This document shows, piece by piece, positions 1 through 7,380 of a stretch of DNA of 14,846 nucleotides. The position numbers and the translations under genes are program-made. The notes beneath the pieces were generated by a model, which was given only the letters and a program-made list of their open reading frames with translations, was not told the origin of the DNA and ran no database searches. Source of the DNA: an uncultured Collinsella sp. (GTDB taxonomy: Bacteria; Actinomycetota; Coriobacteriia; Coriobacteriales; Coriobacteriaceae); assembly GCA_937969105.1 (NCBI GenBank), contig CALBUZ010000209.1, positions 1 through 14,846 of the forward strand, read 5' to 3'. Every line of letters begins with the position of its first letter. The first letter of the stretch is position 1.

Positions 1-1
1 C

Positions 2-721
2 GAGAGGGCGCTGGTCACGGGGGCGGGCACGGGCATTGGTGCCGCGATCGCCAAGAGGCTGGCGGCACTCGGCTGCACCGTCACGGTCGTGGGCCGCACC
101 GAGGCGCGCCTGGTCGAGACGGCGAAGGCCTGCGACGAGGCCGCGGCTGAGGCGGGCTTCGACACCCACGCCGTCGTCCACGCCTGTGACCTCAGGGACG
201 AGGCCTCCATCCTCACCCTCGTCGAAGCGCTCAAGGAGCAGGGCGGCCTCGACATTCTCGTGAACAACGCCGCCGTCGTCCAGGCAGGCCCGCTCGAGGG
301 CGTCGCCACGGACGAGTTTGACGCCGTCATGGCCACGAACGTCCGCGCTCCGTTCATCCTCATGCGTGAGACGCTGCCGTTGCTGCGCGCCTCGAGGGCG
401 GCGGAGATCGTGAACATCTGCTCGGTTGTCGCCCATGAGGGCTACCCCAACCAGAGCGCCTACGTCGCGAGCAAGCACGCGCTCTACGGCATGTCCAAGT
501 CGTTCGCGGCCGAGGTGTACGACGAGGGCGTGCGGGTACACGTCATCTCGCCGGGCGGCGTGCTCACCGACATGGTGGCCATCGCCCGCCCCGACCTCAC
601 GGGGACGCCCATGATCGTGCCCGATGACATGGCCGACGCCGTGGAGTACCTGTTGTGCCACCGCACGGACGCCGTGTGCGACGAGATTCGCCTCCACCGC
701 GTGACGAAGGCCCCGTTCTAG
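2..721 (+). CDS. Short-chain dehydrogenase/reductase (SDR), 5' end missing
   Basis: This is a classical SDR oxidoreductase using NAD(P)H; the substrate cannot be told from sequence. The reading frame is open from base 2, so the start codon lies outside the window. About 239 residues are visible against a usual 240-260, so only a few N-terminal residues are missing. The visible part opens with the nucleotide-binding motif TGAGTGIG (visible residues 6-13), followed by NNAA in place of the usual NNAG. The catalytic triad is Ser141, Tyr154 and Lys158 (YVASK), with the correct 13-residue Ser-Tyr spacing, and a PGG motif follows in VISPGGVLTDM. The protein is short after this point, as in classical SDRs. 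No convincing terminator follows the TAG stop. Whether it shares a pathway with the alcohol dehydrogenase downstream is unknown. The family call is firm and the substrate is open. Confidence 0.9.
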   Translation, partial: ERALVTGAGTGIGAAIAKRLAALGCTVTVVGRTEARLVETAKACDEAAAEAGFDTHAVVHACDLRDEASILTLVEALKEQGGLDILVNNAAVVQAGPLEGVATDEFDAVMATNVRAPFILMRETLPLLRASRAAEIVNICSVVAHEGYPNQSAYVASKHALYGMSKSFAAEVYDEGVRVHVISPGGVLTDMVAIARPDLTGTPMIVPDDMADAVEYLLCHRTDAVCDEIRLHRVTKAPF

Positions 722-771
722 GGAGCTCACGAGGCTGGAAGCGTGGCCCAACGCGGAAAAGGCCTAGAAGT

Positions 772-795
772 GTTCGTAATCACGAACTATGTTCC
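772..795. promoter_or_regulatory. Overlapping dyads upstream of fucO, candidate operator
   Basis: GTTCGT-AATC-ACGAAC (772-787) is a perfect 6-bp inverted repeat. Its right arm is shared with a second dyad, GAAC-TAT-GTTC (784-794). The second dyad resembles a Bacillus-type LexA box (CGAAC-N4-GTTCG) but its spacer is one base short, so a LexA call is not supported. It lies about 140 bases before the fucO start and just upstream of a TTGACC (808-813) that could be a -35 element, although no good -10 follows. The function as a regulator site is inference. Confidence 0.3.
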
Positions 796-874
796 AATTT
801 GCTACCGTTGACCCGATTAATCGAAGCCGTTCGCAGCGCAATGGGTATCCTGAAACCTGGAATGTGCCCGGCGT

Positions 875-899
875 CTGCCGAGCCGAACGAGTGCGGCAG
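875..899 (+). other. Small hairpin in the fucO 5' leader
   Basis: CTGCCG (875-880) and CGGCAG (894-899) can form a 6-bp stem with a 13-base loop, about 33 bases before the fucO start codon. It could be part of a structured 5' leader. I recognise no known riboswitch consensus in 800-932. Confidence 0.25.
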
Positions 900-932
900 G
901 GGCTGTCGCGCGAGAAACCCTTTGGAGGGAAC

Positions 933-2102
933 ATGGCCGTCAATCGCTTTGTCCTGAACAACATTTCCTACCACGGCGCGGGCGCCATCAAGGAGATCCC
1001 CGGCGAGCTCCAGCGTCGCGGCTACAAGAAGATCTTCGTCTGCTCCGACCCCGATCTGGTCAAGTTTGGCGTTACCGCTAAGGTGACCGACGAGCTCGAC
1101 GCCGCCGGCATCGCTTGGAGCCTCTACTCCGAGATCAAGCCCAACCCCACCATCCAGAACGTCAAGGACGGCGTCGAGGCCTTCAAGGCCGCCGAGGCTG
1201 ACGCTATCGTGACCATCGGTGGCGGCTCCTCCATGGACACCGCCAAGGCCATTGGCATTATTATCAACAACCCCGAGTTCGCCGATGTCCGTAGCCTCGA
1301 GGGCGTTGCTCCCACTAAGAACCACGCCGTGTTCACTATCGCCGTGCCGACGACCGCCGGTACTGCTGCCGAGGTGACCATCAACTACGTCATCACCGAC
1401 CCCGAGAAGGTCCGCAAGTTCGTGTGCGTCGACACCAACGATGCCCCCGAGGTTGCTGTCGTCGATCCCGACATGATGGCTTCCATGCCCGCCGGCCTGA
1501 CCGCTTCCACTGGCATGGACGCTCTGACCCACGCCATCGAGGGCTACACCACCAAGGGCGCTTGGGAGCTTTCCGACATGTTCCACTTTGAGGCTATTAA
1601 GCTGATCAGCGAGAACCTGCGCGACTCCGTTGCCGAGGCCAAGTCCGGTCAGCCCGGCTCCGGCCGCGAGGGCATGGCTCTTGGCCAGTATGTCGCCGGC
1701 ATGGGCTTCTCCAACGTTGGCCTGGGCATCGACCACGCCATGGCTCACACCCTGTCCGCTCACTACGACACCCCGCACGGTGTCGCCTGCGCCATGCTGC
1801 TGCCGATTGCCATGGAGTTCAACAAGCCGGTCTGCGCCGAGCGCCTGGCCAAGGTCGCCGTCGCCATGGGCGTTGACACCACGGGCATGAGCACCGACGA
1901 GGCCGCCGATGCCGCCATCGCCGCCGTCAAGCAGCTCTCCGCCGACGTGAACATCCCGCACGTCTGCGAGGCCATGAAGGCTGACGAGATTGAGGTCCTG
2001 GCCAAGGACGCCATGGCCGACGCCTGCTTCCCGGGTAACCCGCGCGAGGCGACGCTCGACGACGTCATCGAGCTCTTCAAGAAGATCTGCCCGGCTGCCT
2101 AA
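933..2102 (+). CDS. fucO: Lactaldehyde reductase-like iron-dependent alcohol dehydrogenase
   Basis: This group III Fe-dependent dehydrogenase of 389 residues resembles E. coli FucO, which interconverts L-lactaldehyde and 1,2-propanediol with NAD(H) in fucose and rhamnose fermentation. The N-terminal Rossmann-like half carries GGGSSMDTAKAIG, and PTTAGTAAEVT follows. The metal ligands fall in the C-terminal helical half at Asp196, His200, His268 and His282, and His272 matches the conserved second His of the HAMAH segment. The spacing and stretches such as NNPEFADVRSLEG and MALGQYVAGMGFSNVGLG closely match FucO as I remember it. The frame is open upstream to 789, but the ATG at 933 is chosen because GGAGGG (924-929) precedes it and the N-terminus then aligns with FucO. 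Codons are strongly biased to C-ending and AAG forms, suggesting high expression. No other fucose genes are in view, so a general 1,2-diol or ethanol dehydrogenase role is possible. Confidence 0.88.
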   Translation: MAVNRFVLNNISYHGAGAIKEIPGELQRRGYKKIFVCSDPDLVKFGVTAKVTDELDAAGIAWSLYSEIKPNPTIQNVKDGVEAFKAAEADAIVTIGGGSSMDTAKAIGIIINNPEFADVRSLEGVAPTKNHAVFTIAVPTTAGTAAEVTINYVITDPEKVRKFVCVDTNDAPEVAVVDPDMMASMPAGLTASTGMDALTHAIEGYTTKGAWELSDMFHFEAIKLISENLRDSVAEAKSGQPGSGREGMALGQYVAGMGFSNVGLGIDHAMAHTLSAHYDTPHGVACAMLLPIAMEFNKPVCAERLAKVAVAMGVDTTGMSTDEAADAAIAAVKQLSADVNIPHVCEAMKADEIEVLAKDAMADACFPGNPREATLDDVIELFKKICPAA

Positions 2103-2109
2103 CTTGGTT

Positions 2110-2239
2110 CGGCGGGCCCCTGCCCGTTAGCCCCAGAATCGTCCTCGGACATGTCGGAGGCCCCGCTGCGCACTTCGTGCGGCGGGGCCTCCTTCTGTCC
2201 TGCGGAAAGATTCTGGGGCTAACGGGCAGGGGCCCGCCG
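2110..2239. repeat. Concentric 31-bp inverted repeat with inner hairpin
   Basis: The outer arms at 2110-2140 and 2209-2239 are perfect complements over 31 bases. A second palindrome is centred on the same point: 2156-2166 pairs with 2182-2192 (11 bp, GGAGGCCCCGC), and within it CGCAC-TTC-GTGCG (2169-2181) forms the tip, with a two-base TG bulge. As RNA the whole 130-base segment could fold into one long hairpin. It sits between fucO and the peptidase gene and contains no ORF worth calling. It may be a miniature palindromic repeat inserted around a terminator. Confidence 0.85.
2156..2203 (+). terminator. Probable fucO terminator (weak U tract)
   Basis: This is the GC-rich stem GGAGGCCCCGC/GCGGGGCCTCC with inner CGCAC/GTGCG and a TTC loop, about 54 bases after the fucO stop. 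The tail TTCTGTCCTG is pyrimidine-rich but not a true T run, so intrinsic termination may be inefficient. It lies inside the larger 2110-2239 palindrome. Confidence 0.55.
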
Positions 2240-2357
2240 GCTGGATGTTGCGGCGGGCACGGTTCTGGGGAGCTCGATGGGTTGTCTCGCTAGGTAAAAG
2301 ATGGTTCGCGGTGGTATCGTTGTTGTGGGTTTAATTCGATATGAAAGGGTGACTTTG

Positions 2358-3386
2358 GTGTCCAAGATGGATTCTACGCTCTCCTATATTACTGACCAGC
2401 TGAAGGCGCTTACCTCGATTGCTTCGCCGACGGGCTATACCCGTGCGGCGACTGATTATCTGATGGAAACGTTGCGCGATATGGGCTTTGGGCCCGAGCG
2501 CTCCAATAAAGGCAACGTGCTCGTTGAGCTTGGTGGTGAGGGTGAGCCGCTCGTGTTGGCGAGCCATGTCGATACCCTGGGCGCCATGGTGCGTTCCATT
2601 AAGGACAATGGCCGCCTGCGTCCCACGACGCTTGGTGGGCACCAGTGGTCTACGGCCGATGGCGAGAACTGCACCGTCTACACGCGTGACGGTAATGTCT
2701 ACACGGGTGTGGTCCTCAATACTGAGCCTTCGGCGCATGTGGCCGATGAGCCGGTCAAGACCATCGAGAAGAACATGGAAATCCTGCTCGACGAGAACGT
2801 TGACAGCAAGGATGACGTGCTTGAGCTGGGCATTCAGACGGGCGACATCATCGCTATGGACCCGCGCACCACGGTGACGGAGAGCGGCTACATCAAGAGT
2901 CGCTTCCTTGACGACAAGCTGTCCGCGGCGATTCTGCTGGGCTTGGCGCGTGCCGTCGCCGCTGGCGAGGTGACGCTTTCGCGCAAGGTGTCGCTGCTCT
3001 TTACCGTGTACGAGGAAGTCGGCCACGGCGGAGCCTTTGTGCCGGCCGACACGCGCGAGATGATCAGCGTGGACATGGGCTGCGTGGGCGACGACCTGGG
3101 CTGCACCGAGCGCATGGTGTCGATTTGCGCCAAGGATTCGGGTGGCCCCTACAACTACGATCTGGTGACCACGCTGTCCAACATCGCGCGCGAGCTGGAG
3201 CTCGATTACGCCATCGATGTGTACCCGCACTACGGCTCCGACGTCGAGGCCACGCTCTCGGCCGGCTACGACATTCGCCATGGTCTGATCGGCCCCGGCG
3301 TGTACGCGAGCCACAACTACGAGCGCAGCCACATCGACGGCGTGCGTAATACCTTTGAGCTGGTTCGCGCCTACGTTCAGCGCTAG
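2358..3386 (+). CDS. M42-family (glutamyl aminopeptidase-like) metallopeptidase
   Basis: This is a cytoplasmic dizinc aminopeptidase of the M42 family (TET/PepA/FrvX type), 342 residues from the GTG at 2358; the family is usually 340-370. Candidate active-site residues are His70 and Asp72 (ASHVDT), the bridging Asp in LDDK (185-186), the catalytic and metal Glu pair at 219-220 in YEEVGHGGA, Asp239 (SVDMG) and His325 (ERSHIDG). M42 enzymes typically form dodecameric tetrahedra that trim peptides made by the proteasome or Clp. The frame is open upstream to 2301. The start is placed at GTG 2358 because AAAGGG (2344-2349) lies 8 bases before it; TTG 2355 and ATG 2367 are the alternatives. It appears to be transcribed alone, between the palindrome at 2110-2239 and a strong terminator. 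Family assignment is firm; the exact substrate is not known. Confidence 0.88.
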   Translation: MSKMDSTLSYITDQLKALTSIASPTGYTRAATDYLMETLRDMGFGPERSNKGNVLVELGGEGEPLVLASHVDTLGAMVRSIKDNGRLRPTTLGGHQWSTADGENCTVYTRDGNVYTGVVLNTEPSAHVADEPVKTIEKNMEILLDENVDSKDDVLELGIQTGDIIAMDPRTTVTESGYIKSRFLDDKLSAAILLGLARAVAAGEVTLSRKVSLLFTVYEEVGHGGAFVPADTREMISVDMGCVGDDLGCTERMVSICAKDSGGPYNYDLVTTLSNIARELELDYAIDVYPHYGSDVEATLSAGYDIRHGLIGPGVYASHNYERSHIDGVRNTFELVRAYVQR

Positions 3387-3419
3387 GGGAGCAGCTTGCG
3401 ACTCGGCTGACCAATCGCT

Positions 3420-3445
3420 AAGGCCCGATTTCTCGGGCCTTTTTT
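3420..3445 (+). terminator. Rho-independent terminator after the M42 peptidase
   Basis: AAGGCCCGA (3420-3428), loop TTTC and TCGGGCCTT (3433-3441) give a perfect 9-bp stem running into six T residues (3440-3445). It lies 33 bases after the peptidase stop. Confidence 0.93.
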
Positions 3446-3460
3446 CGCTTCATTCTGTTT

Positions 3461-3510
3461 AGTATTATACTGTATGTAACTAATTAACTTAACGTTTGGA
3501 ATACTTAACG
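3461..3510 (+). promoter_or_regulatory. AT-rich promoter/operator region of the HTH-kinase gene
   Basis: The palindrome AGTAT-T-ATACT (3461-3471) contains a -10-like TATACT (3466-3471); no good -35 element is seen before it. Downstream, ACTTAACG occurs twice in direct orientation (3487-3494 and 3503-3510) with a 16-base period, the second copy touching the ribosome binding site. The segment is far richer in A+T than its surroundings. Because the gene product starts with a helix-turn-helix, these repeats are natural candidates for autoregulatory binding, which is inference. Confidence 0.45.
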
Positions 3511-3524
3511 AGGTGATGCGGCAT

Positions 3525-4898
3525 ATGAATGCATCTGAGTACTTATCTATGGGTGATGCTGCCTGCCTGCTGGGCGTTACGAAAGCCCGCATATCTCAAC
3601 TTGCCGCATCGGGAACGCTCGCGTGCGATATTGTGGGCGGACGGAAGATGGTCGAGTACAATTCCGCGGTCGCTTATCAAAAGGTCCGCAAACGTGGACG
3701 CCGTCCTGCGGCCGATGTGGGGCGCAAGTTTACGCTGATGTCCGCCGACCATGAGGTCGCGCATGTCTCATTTGATCCGACGCGCGAGTTTCCCTTCGAA
3801 ATCGCCGGGGTCCTCGATGCGCAACGAATGCCGTTTGGCACATGCTCGAGCTCTTCTCTTACGGTGAATAAACGGGAGCTCAACGTGTGGTGGAGCCATC
3901 GGTCGGTGCCTGACGTCCGCCCCGGGCTCGTCTCGCGCTATCGTGAACTGGGAATTGCCAGTGGCATCGAGGTTCCGGTTCGGTGCCTGGGCCTATCACT
4001 TTCGGATTGTTATTGGCTGCGACCGGCAGAATGCGACGGGCTCGAATGGCGAAACCTCAATTACTTCGAGAATGATTTTGAGCGATCGGCGCCCGAAGAG
4101 CGTTCGGGTTGGCTGGAAGGCATCGGTCTTAAAAATCCGGATAACACGTCCGAGGGCGAGCTCCCTAAATCGTGGATGATCCGAAACGGCATTCGCGTTT
4201 TGGCTAAAGGGTGCGGCATGGACGATCAACGTCCCTTTAACGAGGCGGTTGCAACGGTTCTGCATCGTCGCTTGCTGTCGGAGGGCGAGTTTGTTCCTTA
4301 TACGGTTGAGCGGATGTTCGATGGCCCTGTGTGTCTGTGCGACGACTTTCTAGACGGCCGCGAGGAATATGTTCCGGCTGTTTACGTTAAGAACGCCCTT
4401 GGCGGCCAGCGAGGAAGCTCGACGTACGACCGGTACTGCCGCTACCTCGGCAAGCATGGTGTCGATGAGGCCGCTGTGAGAAGGTCTATGTCGCAGATGA
4501 TTGTCTGCGATGCCCTTTTGGCCAACAGCGACCGCCATTGGCGAAACTTCGGCATCATCCGCAATGTCGATACCCTGGAGATAAGGCCTGCTCCGCTGTT
4601 CGATAGCGGCAACTGCCTGTGGTATAACGTGCCAACTGCCGTGCTCGCAGCTGGGGAGTTTGGGTTTTCCGCTAAGCCGTTTGGGCCCGACCCTTCCGTC
4701 CAGCTGGCGCTTGCGGACTCGCTCGATTGGTTCGATCCATCGCGGCTCAACGGATTTGTTGATGAGGCGATCGAGATTCTTTCGCAGAGCGAATGGGCGA
4801 CGGCGGAGAGTCGACTCGAGGCCATTTACCGCGGCCTCGAGCGTCGCGTAATCGAGGTTAGTGCCGCTGTTGAGGTACTTCGACACGTGCAGCGATAA
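3525..4898 (+). CDS. HTH domain fused to HipA-like kinase (orphan)
   Basis: The 457-residue product has two recognisable parts. Residues about 4-60 form an excisionase/MerR-like helix-turn-helix (YLSMGDAACLLGVTKARISQL) followed by a basic stretch (KVRKRGRRP). From about residue 205 it is a HipA/PI4K-fold serine/threonine kinase: a glycine-containing loop SEGELPKS (209-216), candidate ATP lysine Lys228 and Glu240, the catalytic SDRHWRNFG with Asp336 and Asn341, and the metal-binding Asp360 in APLFDSG. The 5- and 24-residue spacings fit HipA. Residues about 65-200 match no domain I can name. ATG 3525 is preferred because GAGGTGAT (3510-3517) lies 7 bases before it; GTG 3513 and ATG 3516 overlap that site. 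Codon use is less biased than in neighbours and the promoter is AT-rich, suggesting acquisition. No separate HipB gene is adjacent. A single-chain toxin-antitoxin or a regulatory kinase are both possible. Confidence 0.82.
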   Translation: MNASEYLSMGDAACLLGVTKARISQLAASGTLACDIVGGRKMVEYNSAVAYQKVRKRGRRPAADVGRKFTLMSADHEVAHVSFDPTREFPFEIAGVLDAQRMPFGTCSSSSLTVNKRELNVWWSHRSVPDVRPGLVSRYRELGIASGIEVPVRCLGLSLSDCYWLRPAECDGLEWRNLNYFENDFERSAPEERSGWLEGIGLKNPDNTSEGELPKSWMIRNGIRVLAKGCGMDDQRPFNEAVATVLHRRLLSEGEFVPYTVERMFDGPVCLCDDFLDGREEYVPAVYVKNALGGQRGSSTYDRYCRYLGKHGVDEAAVRRSMSQMIVCDALLANSDRHWRNFGIIRNVDTLEIRPAPLFDSGNCLWYNVPTAVLAAGEFGFSAKPFGPDPSVQLALADSLDWFDPSRLNGFVDEAIEILSQSEWATAESRLEAIYRGLERRVIEVSAAVEVLRHVQR

Positions 4899-4906
4899 AC
4901 CCGCGG

Positions 4907-6007
4907 CTACTTAAGTGCGCCGGTCACCGTGCCGCCGCCCAGGACGATGTCGCCGCGGTAGACTACGACGGCTTGGCCGGGGGCGATGGCTCGTTGCGGC
5001 TCGTCAAAAGTTAGCAGCATTTGCCCGTCTTCGTCACGCGTAAGGGTCGCTGCCTGGTCTTTCTGACGGTAGCGGTACTTGGCACCTACGCGAATGCCGC
5101 CGGCGTCGAGCTCCGCCTCCATGCATGCGTCCGGCGCGCTCCAGATCCACTCATCGGCCGTGAGGGCAGCGGCGGTCAGGTCCTCGGCCTCGCCCAGATG
5201 CACGGTGTTGTTGGCGGCGTCGATGCCCGTCACATACACGGGATGCGCCATCGCGACGCCCAGGCCCTTGCGCTGGCCGATGGTGTAGCGCAGTGCGCCG
5301 TTGTGGCGCCCGACCACGCTGCCGTCGCGCCACACAATGTCGCCCGGTGCAGCGGGATGTCCGCAGCGGCGCTCGATATAGCCCGCGTAGTCACCGTCTG
5401 GAATAAAGCAGATATCCTCGCTTTCGGCCTTCTGGGCGTTGGTAAAGCCCTGCTCGGCGGCTATGCGGCGCACGTCGCGCTCTTTGTCCAGGCCAGCCAG
5501 CGGAAAGATCGTGCGCGCCAGGCGCTCCTGCGTAAGTGAATACAAAAAGTAGCTCTGGTCCCTTTTGGAATCTTCGCCGCGATGTAGCTGCCAGGTGCCG
5601 TCTGCCGCCTGGCTTGTTTTGGCGTAATGTCCCGTTGCGATGTAGTCGCAGCCCATGTCCAGCGCCGCATCGAGCAGCGCGCCAAACTTAATGTGGCGGT
5701 TGCAGATAATGCACGGGTTGGGCGTCAGTCCCTCCTGGTAGGCGTTCACAAAGCGCTCGATCACGTTGCGGTCGAAGGTTTGCTGCAAGTCGAGCACATG
5801 GTGCGGAATGCCTATGCGCTCGGCGACCGCCTTCGCGTCGGCGATGTCGCGGTCGACCTTACTCATGCCCGTGGCGGGGTCGGGTGCGGGGCAGGTGAGG
5901 CGCATGGTGGCACCGACGCATTCGTAGCCCTGGCTTTTGAGCAGGTACGCGGTCACGCTGGAATCGACACCGCCGCTCATGGCGACGAACACGCGCTTAT
6001 TGTGCAT
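4907..6007 (-). CDS. mnmA: tRNA-specific 2-thiouridylase MnmA
   Basis: MnmA adenylates and then thiolates U34 of the tRNAs for Lys, Glu and Gln, taking persulfide sulfur relayed from a cysteine desulfurase. The 366-residue length matches the family. The ATP PP-loop SGGVDSS occupies residues 11-17, the first catalytic cysteine is Cys99 in TPNPCIICN, and the second lies in SEDICFIPDGDY. Other family hallmarks are GCDYIATGHYAK, RDQSYFLYSL and YTIGQRKGLG, followed by the C-terminal beta-barrel domains. The frame runs on upstream to 6433, but the ATG at 6005-6007 is chosen because AAGGAG lies 9 bases before it and MHNKRVFVAMSGG is the expected N-terminus. It is converging with the kinase gene, with only 8 bases between the two stops. 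cysK lies upstream on the same strand, but a terminator separates them. Confidence 0.97.
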   Translation of the reverse strand: MHNKRVFVAMSGGVDSSVTAYLLKSQGYECVGATMRLTCPAPDPATGMSKVDRDIADAKAVAERIGIPHHVLDLQQTFDRNVIERFVNAYQEGLTPNPCIICNRHIKFGALLDAALDMGCDYIATGHYAKTSQAADGTWQLHRGEDSKRDQSYFLYSLTQERLARTIFPLAGLDKERDVRRIAAEQGFTNAQKAESEDICFIPDGDYAGYIERRCGHPAAPGDIVWRDGSVVGRHNGALRYTIGQRKGLGVAMAHPVYVTGIDAANNTVHLGEAEDLTAAALTADEWIWSAPDACMEAELDAGGIRVGAKYRYRQKDQAATLTRDEDGQMLLTFDEPQRAIAPGQAVVVYRGDIVLGGGTVTGALK

Positions 6008-6036
6008 GGGGAGGTTCTCCTTGGTGGCATGTGGCC

Positions 6037-6075
6037 AAAAAAGAAAAGCGGCGCGGGAGGCTGGTTCCGCGCCGC
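6037..6075 (-). terminator. Rho-independent terminator downstream of cysK
   Basis: On the minus strand GCGGCGCGG pairs with CCGCGCCGC (plus-strand 6067-6075 with 6048-6056), a perfect 9-bp stem with a 10-base loop, followed by CTTTTCTTTTTT. It lies between the cysK stop and the mnmA start, about 30 bases before mnmA. It should stop cysK transcripts from entering mnmA. Confidence 0.85.
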
Positions 6076-6079
6076 AGAC

Positions 6080-6089
6080 ATTGTAGCAA
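6080..6089 (-). promoter_or_regulatory. Extended -10 promoter for mnmA
   Basis: The minus strand reads TTGCTACAAT: a TGn extension plus TACAAT (5 of 6 to consensus). No good -35 is seen, as is tolerated by extended -10 promoters. The predicted start would fall near 6073, within the first strand of the terminator stem. Confidence 0.5.
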
Positions 6090-6188
6090 GTTCGGACGTC
6101 TCGTGGGACACCCGGTTGGGATGAGCTCAGGCGGCCAGAAGAGAGAGGAGACCGGCGTGCCTTGGGCCTATCGACAAGTGACGGGCCC

Positions 6189-7127
<939 letters not shown>

Positions 7128-7185
7128 GGTGAACCTCCAAAGTGTTCAAGTTGCTGGTTGCCGTGTGGTTTCACGGTGTGTCTAG

Positions 7186-7225
7186 CAGCTAAACCCATAA
7201 ACCTTATAGGTTGTTCGTTTAGCTG
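7186..7225. promoter_or_regulatory. Nested dyad over the cysK promoter, candidate Rrf2-type operator
   Basis: CAGCTAAAC (7186-7194) and GTTTAGCTG (7217-7225) are perfect 9-bp complements. Inside them is AACCT-TAT-AGGTT (7200-7212), centred on the same point. The inner dyad contains the predicted cysK -10 element and the outer right arm lies in the spacer, so a bound protein would block RNA polymerase. The divergent Rrf2 regulator is the obvious candidate ligand. Alternatively it could fold as an RNA hairpin. Confidence 0.55.
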
Positions 7226-7232
7226 TTGGCAA
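7203..7232 (-). promoter_or_regulatory. cysK promoter
   Basis: On the minus strand TTGCCA (plus 7227-7232, 5 of 6 to TTGACA) is followed after 18 bases by TATAAG (plus 7203-7208, 5 of 6 to TATAAT). The predicted start is near 7196, giving a leader of about 70 bases before cysK. Confidence 0.6.
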
Positions 7233-7338
7233 GCATAGTAGACACTAAAGCCTAGTAATGCAATAGGAAATAGAAGATTATTACGAGTCGATTAACCATC
7301 TTGACCGGAACGGGTATTTTCAAACCCATTTTTTCGGC

Positions 7339-7344
7339 TAGAAT
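7339..7344 (+). promoter_or_regulatory. Possible -10 element of the Rrf2 regulator gene
   Basis: TAGAAT (5 of 6 to TATAAT) lies 36 bases before the start codon. A TTGACC at 7301-7306 is too far upstream to be its -35 at normal spacing. A loose dyad GGGT-N8-ACCC (7312-7315, 7324-7327) lies between the two and could be an operator. Confidence 0.3.
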
Positions 7345-7380
7345 TTCAACGGACTAAAAGACCGAAAGGCAGCACTATAT

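Noticed and set aside
784..795. LexA/SOS box upstream of fucO
   Set aside because: The CGAAC and GTTC halves are separated by three bases rather than four and the last base differs; fucO is also not a typical SOS gene.
800..932. Riboswitch in the fucO leader
   Set aside because: A 6-bp hairpin is present, but I could match no known riboswitch core.
780..1961. Long minus-strand ORF (393 codons) opposite fucO
   Set aside because: It is a Gly/Val/His-rich shadow of the C-ending codon pattern of fucO, with no domain-like motif and no ribosome binding site.
2331..3332. Minus-strand ORF (333 codons) opposite the M42 peptidase
   Set aside because: Its Ala/His/Arg-rich composition is unlike a real protein, while the plus strand carries a complete metallopeptidase.
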